From assembly GCF_027158465.1 (NCBI RefSeq), contig NZ_JAMKYL010000004.1, positions 62,001-126,000 on the forward strand: a stretch of DNA of 64,000 nucleotides, given 5' to 3'. Both the position numbers and the translations under genes were made by a program. Source of the stretch: Oxalobacter paeniformigenes (GTDB lineage Bacteria > Pseudomonadota > Gammaproteobacteria > Burkholderiales > Burkholderiaceae_D). Shown here piece after piece: positions 33,180 through 41,668 of the stretch (its first letter is position 1; every line of letters begins with the position of its first letter). The notes under the pieces were generated by a model, which saw only the letters and a program-made list of their open reading frames with translations, made no database searches and had not been told where the DNA came from.

Positions 33180-33793
33180 GATTTTTTCGGGAAAAAGGTG
33201 ACGCCGCAGCGTCGCAACATGGTGGTCAGCGCGATCAGGGGCAATCCGGTCAAGGCAGTCGGATCGTCGCTTTCGATTTTTTCCAGCAGCACGATACCCA
33301 AAGCTTCGTTTTTTGCGCTGCCGGCACAATCATAGGGTTCTTCTGTTTTCAGATACGCCTGAAGCTCGTCATCCGGCAGATTGCGGAACGTGACACAGGT
33401 ATCAACCGTCGTTTTTTGCAGGGTATCGTCCGGACAGGCGTCACGTCCGTTCCATACACACAGTGCTGTATGGAAAACCACCTTTTTGCCGCGCATTTTT
33501 TTCAGTTGGGCGAATGCGTTTTCGAACGTGCCGGGTTTTCCGATGGCTTCCCCTTCGCATTCCGCGACCTGGTCGGAACCGATGACGACGGCATCCGGAA
33601 ACTGTTTGCCGATCGCCTTCGCTTTCAGGCATGCCAGACGCAGTGCGGTTTCCGCCGGTGATTCGGAAGGAAGCGGCGTTTCGTCTATGTCAGGGCTTGC
33701 GGTCGTGAAAGGCAAACCGAATCGGGTGAGCAATTCCTTGCGGTATTTTGAGGAGGAGGCGAGAACGAGATGCAATGGGAAATCGGATAACAT
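33176..33793 (-). CDS. maf: Maf-family nucleoside triphosphate pyrophosphatase (YceF type)
   Basis: House-cleaning pyrophosphatase; the YceF branch prefers m7GTP. The 205-residue product carries LVLASSSKYRKELL at the N-terminus, DIDETP, SDQVAE and GKPGTFENA, and the C-terminal ESDDPTALTGLPLIAL block. In E. coli and many betaproteobacteria yceF lies next to yceD-rpmF-plsX. Here it is divergent from yceD, which supports the YceF assignment. It is followed with a four-base overlap by the RsmI-like methyltransferase gene. Confidence 0.92.
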   Translation of the reverse strand: MLSDFPLHLVLASSSKYRKELLTRFGLPFTTASPDIDETPLPSESPAETALRLACLKAKAIGKQFPDAVVIGSDQVAECEGEAIGKPGTFENAFAQLKKMRGKKVVFHTALCVWNGRDACPDDTLQKTTVDTCVTFRNLPDDELQAYLKTEEPYDCAGSAKNEALGIVLLEKIESDDPTALTGLPLIALTTMLRRCGVTFFPKKS

Positions 33794-33837
33794 GTTGGCA
33801 CAAGAAGTGGCTAAAATGCAGATAGTGTACTAAAGCT

Positions 33838-33867
33838 TTGACGTATAAGAAATATTGTTGTTAAAAT
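33838..33867 (+). promoter_or_regulatory. Predicted promoter of the yceD-rpmF-plsX-fab operon
   Basis: TTGACG at 33838-33843 and TAAAAT at 33862-33867 with an 18-base spacer, 27 bases ahead of the yceD ATG. It is a strong sigma-70-like match in the right orientation. Confidence 0.6.
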
Positions 33868-33893
33868 TATGAATTTTACGCTCTGGTCGAGCT

Positions 33894-34394
33894 ATGGATT
33901 CTTTTCTGATCGATCCCTTTGCGTTTTGCAAAAACGGTGAACGTATTGGCGGGCATACGCCTGTTTCCGGTCTGGAAAGGCTGGCGGCAGTTTGCGCAAG
34001 CCAGGCAGGTGAACTGTCGTGGGAGGTGGCGGGTTTTCTGGATAACCGTCAGAAACCGCGATTGCTCATACATGTTTCAGGAAACATGCCGCTGGTATGC
34101 CAGCGGTGTCTGGAAGTTCTGGTTTGCAAACTGGATTCCGAAACCGTCGTGGCGGTTGCACGCACGGAAGAGGAAGCGGACGAGATGGAAGAATCGTTTG
34201 AGGACGGTGAGGCTGTCGAGGTGATCGTCACGGACGGAAAGGTGGATGTCAGGGATCTGGTCGAAGACGAGGCGCTTCTGGCGTTGCCGCTGTCGCCAAG
34301 ACATGAGGTCTGCCCAGATACCTCGGCCGGCAAGTGGCAGGAAAAGCGCGAATCACCGTTTTCGGCGTTGAAAGCCCTCAAAACAAAAGGTTGA
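33894..34394 (+). CDS. yceD: YceD (DUF177) family protein, 23S rRNA accumulation factor
   Basis: A 166-residue DUF177 protein. The core contains NMPLVCQRCLEVL with the conserved CxxC pair, an acidic stretch (residues about 84-105), and the VDVRDLVEDEALLALPLSPRH signature. YceD homologues have been linked to 23S rRNA processing or accumulation and are nearly always directly upstream of rpmF, as here. The ATG at 33894 is the conserved start; the gene is probably first in the lipid-synthesis operon. Confidence 0.9.
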   Translation: MDSFLIDPFAFCKNGERIGGHTPVSGLERLAAVCASQAGELSWEVAGFLDNRQKPRLLIHVSGNMPLVCQRCLEVLVCKLDSETVVAVARTEEEADEMEESFEDGEAVEVIVTDGKVDVRDLVEDEALLALPLSPRHEVCPDTSAGKWQEKRESPFSALKALKTKG

Positions 34395-34483
34395 CAACAA
34401 AAAAACAATAGGCATTCCATTTTGTGACAATATGACAGGATGGATGTGTTAGAATTTTTCGAAATTTTGATTCAGGAGTAATT

Positions 34484-34666
34484 ATGGCAGTCCAACAAAA
34501 CAAGAAATCGCCTTCGAAACGTGGTATGCATCGCTCTCACGATGCGCTGGAAGCGGTCCAGTTGTCAGTCGAACCGACATCCGGTGAAAAGCATCGTCGC
34601 CATCATATCAGCCCAAGCGGTTTTTATCGTGGCAAAAAAGTATTGAATACTAAAAACGATCAGTAA
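34484..34666 (+). CDS. rpmF: 50S ribosomal protein L32
   Basis: A 60-residue basic protein. The start MAVQQNKKSPSKRGMHRSHD is the family signature, and HRRHHISPSGFYRGKKV closes it. It lacks the zinc-type cysteines of some L32 paralogues. The ribosome site AGGAGTAATT is strong. A stem-loop lies about 27 bases downstream, before plsX. Confidence 0.97.
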   Translation: MAVQQNKKSPSKRGMHRSHDALEAVQLSVEPTSGEKHRRHHISPSGFYRGKKVLNTKNDQ

Positions 34667-34692
34667 GCATCCGGAATGCTGATGAAATCAAT

Positions 34693-34727
34693 GGCGCAAT
34701 AGGTTATCTACCTGGCGCCTTTTTTAT
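34693..34727 (+). terminator. Partial terminator between rpmF and plsX
   Basis: GGCGC (34693-34697) and GCGCC (34715-34719) pair with an inner AGGT/ACCT stem, followed by TTTTTT. The internal mismatch suggests incomplete termination, reducing plsX-fab transcription relative to L32. Confidence 0.65.
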
Positions 34728-34778
34728 TGCTATTTTTGCGAGACTGGGTATTGCAGGGGGACGGAGAAAAAATCCGGT

Positions 34779-35894
34779 TTGAGCGTGCTTGAGAACGAAA
34801 CAAAAACTGTAAGAATTTCAATTGATTGCATGGGCGGAGACCATGGATTGAGTGTCACGATTCCGGCATCTCTTTCCTTTCTTGGACAGGAACAGACCGC
34901 ACATCTCATACTGGTTGGCCAGCAGGATCTGATAGAGGCAGAACTGAAAAAACACAAAGCCGAAAATCATCCGCGTATCACGATAAGACATGCTTCCGAA
35001 CTCGTCCGGATGGACGACAAGATTGAAGTTGCGCTCCGCCGCAAAAAAGATTCATCCATGCGTGTGGCGATCGAGCTGGTCAAGACCGGCGAGGCGGATG
35101 TCTGTGTCTCGGCAGGCAATACCGGTGCGTTGATGGCTGTGTCCCGCTATGTGCTCAAGACCATGCCGGGCGTCGACAGGCCGGCGATCTGCGCCATTTT
35201 GCCAAACCAGAAAAACGGACCGACCTATGTGCTGGATCTGGGAGCCAATGTCGGTTGCGAAGCCGAACATTTGCATCAGTTCGCGCTGATGGGGTCGGCA
35301 TTGTTTGCCAATATCGAAGGTGATCCCCATCCGAGAATCGGTCTGCTCAATGTGGGGACGGAATCGATCAAGGGGAACGAGGTCGTAAAAAAGGCTGGCG
35401 AGCTGCTCCACACGGAACACGACAATGGTACACTTAATTTTTGTGGCAACGTCGAGGGCAACGATATATTCGAAGGTACATGTGATGTGGTTGTCTGCGA
35501 TGGGTTTACCGGCAATGTCACGCTGAAAGCCATTGAGGGACTCGGACGTTTCTTCCGCGATGTACTGGTTTCGGAGCTCAAAAGCAGTTTCGTCAGCATG
35601 CTGGGTGCGCTTCTTGCAGGCAGAGCGCTGAAATCAGTGCGGCAGCGTCTCAATCCGTCAAGATTCAATGGGGCATGCATGCTCGGGTTGCGCGGGCTGG
35701 TTTTCAAAAGTCATGGCGGAGCCGATGTCTATGCTTATGGATGTGCTATCCAGCGTGCGCATGACGCCGTCAAGCGTGGTGTTTTGCAAAAAATCTCCAA
35801 TACCATGGCCGAGTTGCTACGGAATTCGCAGGATCATCAGGCAGCAGGAAAATTCAAAAAAGAAAACGGGATACAGGAACAAGAAACAGTATGA
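34779..35894 (+). CDS. plsX: Phosphate acyltransferase PlsX
   Basis: Makes acyl-phosphate from acyl-ACP for phospholipid synthesis. About 371 residues, with TVRISIDCMGGDHG, VSAGNTGALMA, VLDLGANVGC, VCDGFTGNV and NPSRFNGACMLGLRG. There is no ATG in the right place: the start is TTG (34779) or GTG (34785), both giving similar N-termini; TTG has the better spacing from GGAG at 34763-34766. The final ATGA overlaps the fabH start. Confidence 0.94.
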   Translation: MSVLENETKTVRISIDCMGGDHGLSVTIPASLSFLGQEQTAHLILVGQQDLIEAELKKHKAENHPRITIRHASELVRMDDKIEVALRRKKDSSMRVAIELVKTGEADVCVSAGNTGALMAVSRYVLKTMPGVDRPAICAILPNQKNGPTYVLDLGANVGCEAEHLHQFALMGSALFANIEGDPHPRIGLLNVGTESIKGNEVVKKAGELLHTEHDNGTLNFCGNVEGNDIFEGTCDVVVCDGFTGNVTLKAIEGLGRFFRDVLVSELKSSFVSMLGALLAGRALKSVRQRLNPSRFNGACMLGLRGLVFKSHGGADVYAYGCAIQRAHDAVKRGVLQKISNTMAELLRNSQDHQAAGKFKKENGIQEQETV

Positions 35895-36877
35895 CCATCT
35901 ACGGAAAAATAATCGGTACTGGCAGCTACTTGCCCCCCAAACGTGTTACCAATGATGAACTGGCAGCCATGCTGGCTGAAAAAGGTGTCGAAACATCGGA
36001 TGAATGGATAAGGACCCGCAGCGGGATTTTGTCGCGCCACTATGCCGATCAGGGAGTGGTATCCAGTGATCTGGGCGCGAAAGCAGCGGAAAAGGCCCTG
36101 GAAATGGCAGGGTGTCAGGCCAACGATATTGAAATGGTGATCGTGGCGACGTCCACTTCCGATTTTTTCGGCGGGTTTCCGAGTACGGCCTGTATGGTCC
36201 AGAAAAAACTGGGTATCACCAGCAACTGTGCCGCATTCGATGTACAGGCCGTGTGCAGCGGTTTCCTGTATGCCCTTTCGGTAGCGGACAGTTTCATCCG
36301 TGCCGGTACGTACAAAAAGGTGCTGGTCGTCGGCGCTGAAACCTATTCGCATATCATTGATTACAACGACAGGACGACGTGTGTGCTGTTCGGTGACGGT
36401 GCCGGAGCGGTCGTGCTGGCAGCGTCTGAAGAGCCGGGTATTCTGTCCACGGCATTGCATGCCGACGGACATTATGGGGATATCCTGAGTTTGCCGGGAC
36501 ATCTCAATAACGGTGCTATCGACGGCAAGGGATTCGTTTATATGGACGGCAAGGCCGTCTTCAAGCTGGCGGTGACCTGGCTGGACAAGGTCGGCATGGA
36601 AGCTCTGGAAAAAGCAGGACTGAAAAATACGGATGTGGACTGGATGGTACCGCACCAGGCCAATCTCCGGATCATGCAGAGCTCCGCCAAGAAACTGGAC
36701 ATTCCTTCAGAGAAGATTATCGTAACGGTCGACCAGCATGGCAATACATCGGCGGCATCCATTCCGCTGGCGATCGATACCGCAGTGCGTGACGGCCGTA
36801 TCAAACCGGGACAGCATATCCTGCTCGCCGCTATCGGTGGCGGACTGACATGGGGTGCTGTGGTCATCAGAATGTAA
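35891..36877 (+). CDS. fabH: Beta-ketoacyl-ACP synthase III
   Basis: Condenses acetyl-CoA with malonyl-ACP to start fatty-acid chains. The 328-residue protein has the catalytic triad Cys122 (AVCSGFLYAL), His (MVPHQANLRI) and Asn (GNTSAASIPLA). Start ATG overlaps plsX by four bases, indicating coupled translation. It has a C-terminal GGGLTWGA motif, standard for the KAS III family. Confidence 0.96.
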   Translation: MTIYGKIIGTGSYLPPKRVTNDELAAMLAEKGVETSDEWIRTRSGILSRHYADQGVVSSDLGAKAAEKALEMAGCQANDIEMVIVATSTSDFFGGFPSTACMVQKKLGITSNCAAFDVQAVCSGFLYALSVADSFIRAGTYKKVLVVGAETYSHIIDYNDRTTCVLFGDGAGAVVLAASEEPGILSTALHADGHYGDILSLPGHLNNGAIDGKGFVYMDGKAVFKLAVTWLDKVGMEALEKAGLKNTDVDWMVPHQANLRIMQSSAKKLDIPSEKIIVTVDQHGNTSAASIPLAIDTAVRDGRIKPGQHILLAAIGGGLTWGAVVIRM

Positions 36878-36910
36878 GATTGTTTGACGATTGATAGAAG
36901 AGACGGAGCT

Positions 36911-37843
36911 ATGCCTAAATTTGCTTTTGTTTTTCCGGGACAGGGGTCCCAGGCTGTGGGAATGCTGAACGGCTTTGCCGGTAATACAGTCGTACAGGAA
37001 ACCGTTGCCGAAGCGTCCGATGCTCTCGGCTTCGATCTGGGCAAACTGATTGCCGAGGGTCCGAAGGAAGAACTGGATCTGACGACCAACACGCAACCGG
37101 TCATGCTGACGTCATCCGTTGCTTTTTACAGGGCATGGATCGCGGCCGGCGGTGCTGTTCCGGAAGTGATTGCGGGACACAGCCTCGGTGAATTTTCCGC
37201 ATTGGTTGCAGCCGGCGTCATTCCGTTTGCGGATGCGGTCAAACTGGTCCGTTTCCGTGCACAGGCCATGCAGGAGGCTGTGCCTGTCGGTGTAGGCGGT
37301 ATGGCAGCTATTATCGGTCTGGACAGCGATTCGTTGAAGACGGCATGTCAGGAAGCAGCCCAGGGTGAAGTGGTCGAACCGGCCAATTTCAATTCGCCGA
37401 CGCAGATCGTGATTGCCGGACATAAAACCGCGCTGACCCGCGCATGTGCCGCTGCGAAGGCCAAGGGTGCGAAACGCGCACTGATGCTGCCGGTGTCGGC
37501 ACCGTTTCATTCTTCCCTGCTGAAGCCTGCTTCGGATCGTCTGGCGGAATATATGGCCAACCTGACTTTCTCCGCTCCGAAGATTCCGCTGATCAACAAT
37601 GTGGATGTCGCGATCATCGACGATCCGCAGGCCATCAAGGATGCGCTGGTCCGTCAGGCAGCCAGCCCGGTTCGCTGGGTGGAAACCATCGAAAAAATGG
37701 CATCCATGGGAATTACCCATATCGTCGAATGCGGTCCCGGAAAAGTGCTGGCAGGTCTGTGCAAACGGATCAACAGCTCGCTTACGGGTGAAGCTATCGT
37801 GGATCAGGCATCCCTCGACAAAGTGCTGGAGGCGCTCAAATGA
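36911..37843 (+). CDS. fabD: Malonyl-CoA-ACP transacylase
   Basis: Loads malonyl groups from CoA onto acyl carrier protein. The 310-residue product starts MPKFAFVFPGQGSQ, has the active-site Ser91 in AGHSLGEFSALVAAG, and VSAPFHSSLLKPA with the second catalytic His. The ATG at 36911 follows CGGAG; a longer frame from 36884 adds an unconserved nine residues. ATGA overlap with fabG. Confidence 0.96.
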   Translation: MPKFAFVFPGQGSQAVGMLNGFAGNTVVQETVAEASDALGFDLGKLIAEGPKEELDLTTNTQPVMLTSSVAFYRAWIAAGGAVPEVIAGHSLGEFSALVAAGVIPFADAVKLVRFRAQAMQEAVPVGVGGMAAIIGLDSDSLKTACQEAAQGEVVEPANFNSPTQIVIAGHKTALTRACAAAKAKGAKRALMLPVSAPFHSSLLKPASDRLAEYMANLTFSAPKIPLINNVDVAIIDDPQAIKDALVRQAASPVRWVETIEKMASMGITHIVECGPGKVLAGLCKRINSSLTGEAIVDQASLDKVLEALK

Positions 37844-38592
37844 GTGAAAATCTGAGTGGAAAAATCGCGCTGGTAACCGGTGCATCACGTGGTATCGGTC
37901 ATGCCATTGCAATGGAACTGGCCGCACATGGCGCAACCGTGATCGGTACCGCGACATCCGAAGCCGGTGCTGCGCATATTACGGAAGATCTGGCGAAAGT
38001 CCGTCCGGATGCCGGAAAGGGTATCGTGCTGGATGTCCGCGATGCGGAGCGTTCCCGTCAGGTCGTCGATGAAATCCAGAAGGAATACGGCGCCATCCAC
38101 ATTCTGGTCAACAATGCCGGGATCACGCAGGATCAGCTGGCCATGCGCATGAAAGACGAGGAATGGGACAAAGTCATTGCAGTCAACCTCACAGCAGTTG
38201 CCCGTCTTTCCCGTGCCGTCTTGCGTGGCATGATGCGCGCGAAAGGTGGCCGGATCATCAATATCACATCGGTTGTCGGTTCGATCGGCAATGCGGGACA
38301 GATGAACTATGCGGCATCGAAAGCCGGCGTGGAAAGCATGAGCCGCGCACTGGCGCGTGAAGTGGGCAGCCGAGGCATTACCGTAAACTGTATCGCACCG
38401 GGTTTTATCGATACGGATATGACGAAGTCGCTGAGCGAGGAAGTCACAGGCAATCTGCTCAAACAGATTCCGCTGGCACGTTTCGGCAGTCCGGAAGATG
38501 TTGCGGCTGCAGTCGCCTTTCTGGCATCGCCGCAGGCATCATATATCACCGGAACGGTGTTGCATGTCAATGGCGGTATGTTCATGAACTGA
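37840..38592 (+). CDS. fabG: 3-oxoacyl-ACP reductase
   Basis: NADPH-dependent reductase of 250 residues in fatty-acid elongation. Short-chain dehydrogenase hallmarks: the cofactor loop TGASRGIGHA, NNAG in VNNAGITQD, the Ser of NITSVVGSIGN, and the YxxxK pair in MNYAASKAG. C-terminal GTVLHVNGGMFMN is typical. It overlaps fabD by four bases. Confidence 0.96.
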   Translation: MSENLSGKIALVTGASRGIGHAIAMELAAHGATVIGTATSEAGAAHITEDLAKVRPDAGKGIVLDVRDAERSRQVVDEIQKEYGAIHILVNNAGITQDQLAMRMKDEEWDKVIAVNLTAVARLSRAVLRGMMRAKGGRIINITSVVGSIGNAGQMNYAASKAGVESMSRALAREVGSRGITVNCIAPGFIDTDMTKSLSEEVTGNLLKQIPLARFGSPEDVAAAVAFLASPQASYITGTVLHVNGGMFMN

Positions 38593-38740
38593 CCGTGCCG
38601 GTCGTTGGTTGACAGAATTTTTGACTATAATGTGCTTCACATAGCCGGAACTTAACCTGTGCAGTGAAATTTTTTGCGCAAACCTGTTAAAATGCGCGCA
38701 CTTTCTGAAATTTGTGTTTTTTATTAACTGGAGCCAAGAA
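38593..38740 (+). promoter_or_regulatory. fabG-acpP gap with likely acpP promoter
   Basis: 148 bases between fabG and acpP. TATAAT occurs at 38626-38631, preceded by TTGACA at only 11 bases or TTGGTT at 15 bases, and TAAAAT occurs at 38688-38693. The region probably carries the strong acpP promoter, but neither match has ideal spacing. A clear GGAG ribosome site precedes the acpP ATG. Confidence 0.45.
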
Positions 38741-38980
38741 ATGTCCGATATCGAACAACGTGTAAAAAAAATCGTTGCTGAGCAATTGGGAGTTGCTGAA
38801 GATGAAATCAAACTGGAATCGTCCTTTGTCGACGATCTGGGTGCAGATTCGCTTGATACTGTAGAACTCGTCATGGCACTCGAAGACGAATTCGAAATTG
38901 AAATTCCGGACGAACAGGCTGAAAAAATCACGACCGTCCAACAGGCCGTCGATTATGCCAAAGCCAATATGCAGTCCTGA
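38741..38980 (+). CDS. acpP: Acyl carrier protein
   Basis: Small acidic carrier (79 residues) that holds growing fatty acids on a phosphopantetheine arm. The attachment site is Ser37 in LGADSLDTVEL. Start MSDIEQRVKKIVAEQLG matches typical ACPs; helix III ends EQAEKITTVQQAVDYAK. Abundant protein; the separate upstream promoter fits high expression. Confidence 0.98.
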   Translation: MSDIEQRVKKIVAEQLGVAEDEIKLESSFVDDLGADSLDTVELVMALEDEFEIEIPDEQAEKITTVQQAVDYAKANMQS

Positions 38981-39008
38981 TAAAACATACTGAAACAGGG
39001 AGAACAGC

Positions 39009-40256
39009 TTGAGCCGTATGGGACAACGCCGGGTCGTTATTACCGGACTGGGATGTATTTCGCCTGTAGGCAACAATGTAGCTGATATGTGGAATGCAGT
39101 AACATCGGGTAAATCCGGTATTGGACCCATCACCCGATTCGATGCTTCCGCTTTCAGCACGACCTTTGCCGGCGAGGTGAAAAATTTCCAGCTGGAAGAT
39201 TATATTCCAGGCAAAGAATCGCGCCACATGGATACGTTCATCCATTATGGGATGGCAGCGGGTATCCAGGCTATCGAGGATAGCGGGTTGGTCGTTACGG
39301 AAGAAAATGCAGACCGTATCGGCGTCAATATCGGATCGGGCATCGGTGGCTTGCCCATGATCGAAAGAACGCATGCTGAACTGGAAAAACGCGGTCCGCG
39401 CCGGATCAGCCCGTTCTTCGTACCATCCTCGATCATCAACATGATTTCCGGCTTCCTCTCGATCCGTTATGGATTCAAGGGGCCGAATCTTTCGATTGTT
39501 ACGGCATGCTCGACGGGGTTGCACTCCATCGGGTTCGCAGCACGTATCATCGCTTACGGTGATGCGGATATCATGATCGCCGGTGGTGCCGAATCGACGG
39601 TATCGCCGCTGGGTATCGGTGGTTTCGCGTCCGCACGGGCGTTGTCATCCAGAAACGATGACCCGGCAACGGCATCCAGACCGTGGGATCGTGATCGTGA
39701 CGGTTTTGTTCTCGGTGAGGGTGCCGGTGTTCTCGTTCTTGAAGAATATGAACATGCCAAGGCACGCGGCGCCAAAATCTATGCCGAAATCGTCGGTTTC
39801 GGTATGAGCGCCGATGCCAATCACATGACCGCTCCGCTGGAGGATGGAAGTGGTGCCAGCCGTTGCATGAATGCAGCGATCAATGATGCACAGATCAATC
39901 CTGATCAGGTCAATTACATCAATGCGCATGGCACTTCCACGCCGTTGGGAGACAAGGCCGAAACGGTAGCGGTCAAGCGTTCGCTGGGTGAACATGCCAA
40001 GAAGATCGTGATGAGTTCATCCAAGTCGATGGTCGGTCACCTGCTGGGTGGCGCCGGTGGACTGGAATCCGTCATTACGGCGCTGGCTGTTTACAATCAG
40101 GTCGCGCCTCCGACGATCAATATTTTCAATCAGGATCCGGAATGTGATCTGGACTATTGTGCCAATACGGCAAGAGATATGCGTATCGATTACGCATTGA
40201 AGAACTCTTTCGGTTTTGGCGGTACCAATGGTTCGCTGATATTCGGCAGGATTTAA
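39009..40256 (+). CDS. fabF: Beta-ketoacyl-ACP synthase II
   Basis: Elongating condensing enzyme of 415 residues (412 if started at the ATG at 39018). Catalytic triad: Cys in TACSTGLHSIG, His in NAHGTSTPLGD and His in SMVGHLLGGAGG. The TTG at 39009 has GGGAGA at good spacing, so I favour it. A strong terminator follows the stop, marking the end of the fatty-acid operon. Confidence 0.95.
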   Translation: MSRMGQRRVVITGLGCISPVGNNVADMWNAVTSGKSGIGPITRFDASAFSTTFAGEVKNFQLEDYIPGKESRHMDTFIHYGMAAGIQAIEDSGLVVTEENADRIGVNIGSGIGGLPMIERTHAELEKRGPRRISPFFVPSSIINMISGFLSIRYGFKGPNLSIVTACSTGLHSIGFAARIIAYGDADIMIAGGAESTVSPLGIGGFASARALSSRNDDPATASRPWDRDRDGFVLGEGAGVLVLEEYEHAKARGAKIYAEIVGFGMSADANHMTAPLEDGSGASRCMNAAINDAQINPDQVNYINAHGTSTPLGDKAETVAVKRSLGEHAKKIVMSSSKSMVGHLLGGAGGLESVITALAVYNQVAPPTINIFNQDPECDLDYCANTARDMRIDYALKNSFGFGGTNGSLIFGRI

Positions 40257-40273
40257 GACTTCAGGGTTTTGGC

Positions 40274-40315
40274 AAAGCCACATTCACGTCAGGTGAATGT
40301 GGCTTTTGTTTTTCC
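40274..40315 (+). terminator. Terminator of the fab operon
   Basis: Perfect 14-bp stem AAAGCCACATTCAC (40274-40287) / GTGAATGTGGCTTT (40293-40306) around five bases, followed by TGTTTTT. Confidence 0.93.
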
Positions 40316-40326
40316 GGTTATACACG

Positions 40327-40821
40327 ATGTCCATTGCTGTTTCCGTACAGATAAAATCTTCACGATACCTTTCCATACTTATGGCGGCAATGGCTTTCAT
40401 TTTTTTTCTGACGGCTGTACTGGTTTTGTTCGACAGGGCAGGTACTTTTGTTTCATATGGGAAAGCGGTGCTGGTTTGTGCATTCCTGTCGGCGGGTGCA
40501 CTGCTGGTTATCGCACTGTTCAGAACGGGAAAAACGTTCACGCTTGATATTTACGGAAACGGACAAATCCGTTTGAAGCAAGATAAACGGTATGAGTTCG
40601 TGACTTCTGCGAAAAAAAATCCTGATTGTGAAAACGGTATCCTGAGATTGGCGGATCATTCGACGATCTGGCCATGGTTGCTGATTCTGTACCTCGAAAC
40701 GGAATCCGGCGAGACGACCAGACTGATTGTTTTGTCCGATTCGGTACAGCCCGGGGCGTTCAGAAAACTCTACGTCGCATGCAGGTGGCTCGATGCTCAT
40801 AAAAAAACAGGTTTTTCATGA
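40327..40821 (+). CDS. YgfX-like inner-membrane protein
   Basis: A 164-residue protein with two hydrophobic helices (about residues 17-38 and 49-67) followed by a soluble domain with repeated Trp/aromatic pattern (IWPWLLILYLETESGETTRLIVLSDS ... FRKLYVACRWL). Architecture, size and position between fabF and rpoE match the YgfX (CptA) family found at this spot in other betaproteobacteria. In E. coli YgfX is reported as an inhibitor of cell-division and cytoskeleton proteins. The ATG at 40327 begins 12 bases after the fab terminator, so its promoter must lie inside that region or it depends on read-through. Moderate confidence because the family is poorly conserved. Confidence 0.55.
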   Translation: MSIAVSVQIKSSRYLSILMAAMAFIFFLTAVLVLFDRAGTFVSYGKAVLVCAFLSAGALLVIALFRTGKTFTLDIYGNGQIRLKQDKRYEFVTSAKKNPDCENGILRLADHSTIWPWLLILYLETESGETTRLIVLSDSVQPGAFRKLYVACRWLDAHKKTGFS

Positions 40822-40883
40822 ACACTTTGCACTGATGTAACGTACGACGGTTACGGACAGTTGCATGAAATGAGGTATCCATC

Positions 40884-41486
40884 GTGGCGACTGAACGTGA
40901 CATAGACAAACGGCTTGTCGAACGTGTCCTGCAAGGCGACAAAATGGCTTTCGATATGCTGGTGACAAAATATGAGCGGAGATTGTTCAGACTTGTCGTA
41001 CGGCTCGTCAGCAATCAGAGCGAAGCGGAAGATGTGGTGCAGGAAACGTTTATCAAGGCCTACCGTGCATTGCCGCAGTTCAGGGGGGATTCCGCGTTTT
41101 ATACCTGGCTGTACCGAATCGGAATCAATACCGCACGCAATTTTCTGGATGCCCGTGGAAAGCAGGTTCCGTTATCGGTCGATATGCGTGCTGAGGATTT
41201 TGCTTTTCATGAAGAAGGAGAGTACCTCAGGGATATCGAAACGCCTGAATCGCTGCTGGCCTCCAAACAGGTGGCGCAGACAGTCAGTATGGCGATGGAT
41301 GAGTTGCCAGATGATTTGAGAACGGCATTGTCGCTCAGAGAAATAGAAGGCTTGAGTTACGATGAAATCGCCTCGGTCATGGCATGTCCGATCGGTACGG
41401 TCAGAAGCCGTATTTTCCGTGCGCGTGAATCTATCGCGACAAGGTTACGCCCATTACTGGGCACGCCTGAGCATATACGCTGGTAG
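40884..41486 (+). CDS. rpoE: ECF sigma factor RpoE (sigma-E)
   Basis: Extracytoplasmic-stress sigma factor of 200 residues. Region 2 has DMLVTKYERRLFRLVVRLV and AEDVVQETFIKAYRAL, and region 4 has LREIEGLSYDEIASVMACPIGTVRSRIFRARE. The start is GTG at 40884 (VATERDID), preceded by TGAGG. An inverted GTAAC/GTTAC repeat lies at 40837-40854 upstream. The membrane anti-sigma genes rseA and rseB, which normally follow, are missing: the next gene is degP. Confidence 0.94.
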   Translation: MATERDIDKRLVERVLQGDKMAFDMLVTKYERRLFRLVVRLVSNQSEAEDVVQETFIKAYRALPQFRGDSAFYTWLYRIGINTARNFLDARGKQVPLSVDMRAEDFAFHEEGEYLRDIETPESLLASKQVAQTVSMAMDELPDDLRTALSLREIEGLSYDEIASVMACPIGTVRSRIFRARESIATRLRPLLGTPEHIRW

Positions 41487-41668
41487 TCGTCTCTTCTGTG
41501 ATTGTGTCGGCAATTGTTTCCGATGGATATGAGAAAGACGGTATGCGGTCGGTGCAGATTGATTCCTTGCATGTAAAATACCGACAATATATCCGCTATG
41601 GTTATCCGTTTTGTTGTGGCCATAATCCGGGTGTGTTGTTACGCAGGCGTTTTTCTAAGGCTCGAGTC

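Noticed and set aside
41523..41576. 17-codon cysteine-containing open frame between rpoE and degP, possible mini anti-sigma factor
   Set aside because: Too short, no ribosome site, and no similarity to RseA or zinc anti-sigma domains that I can see.
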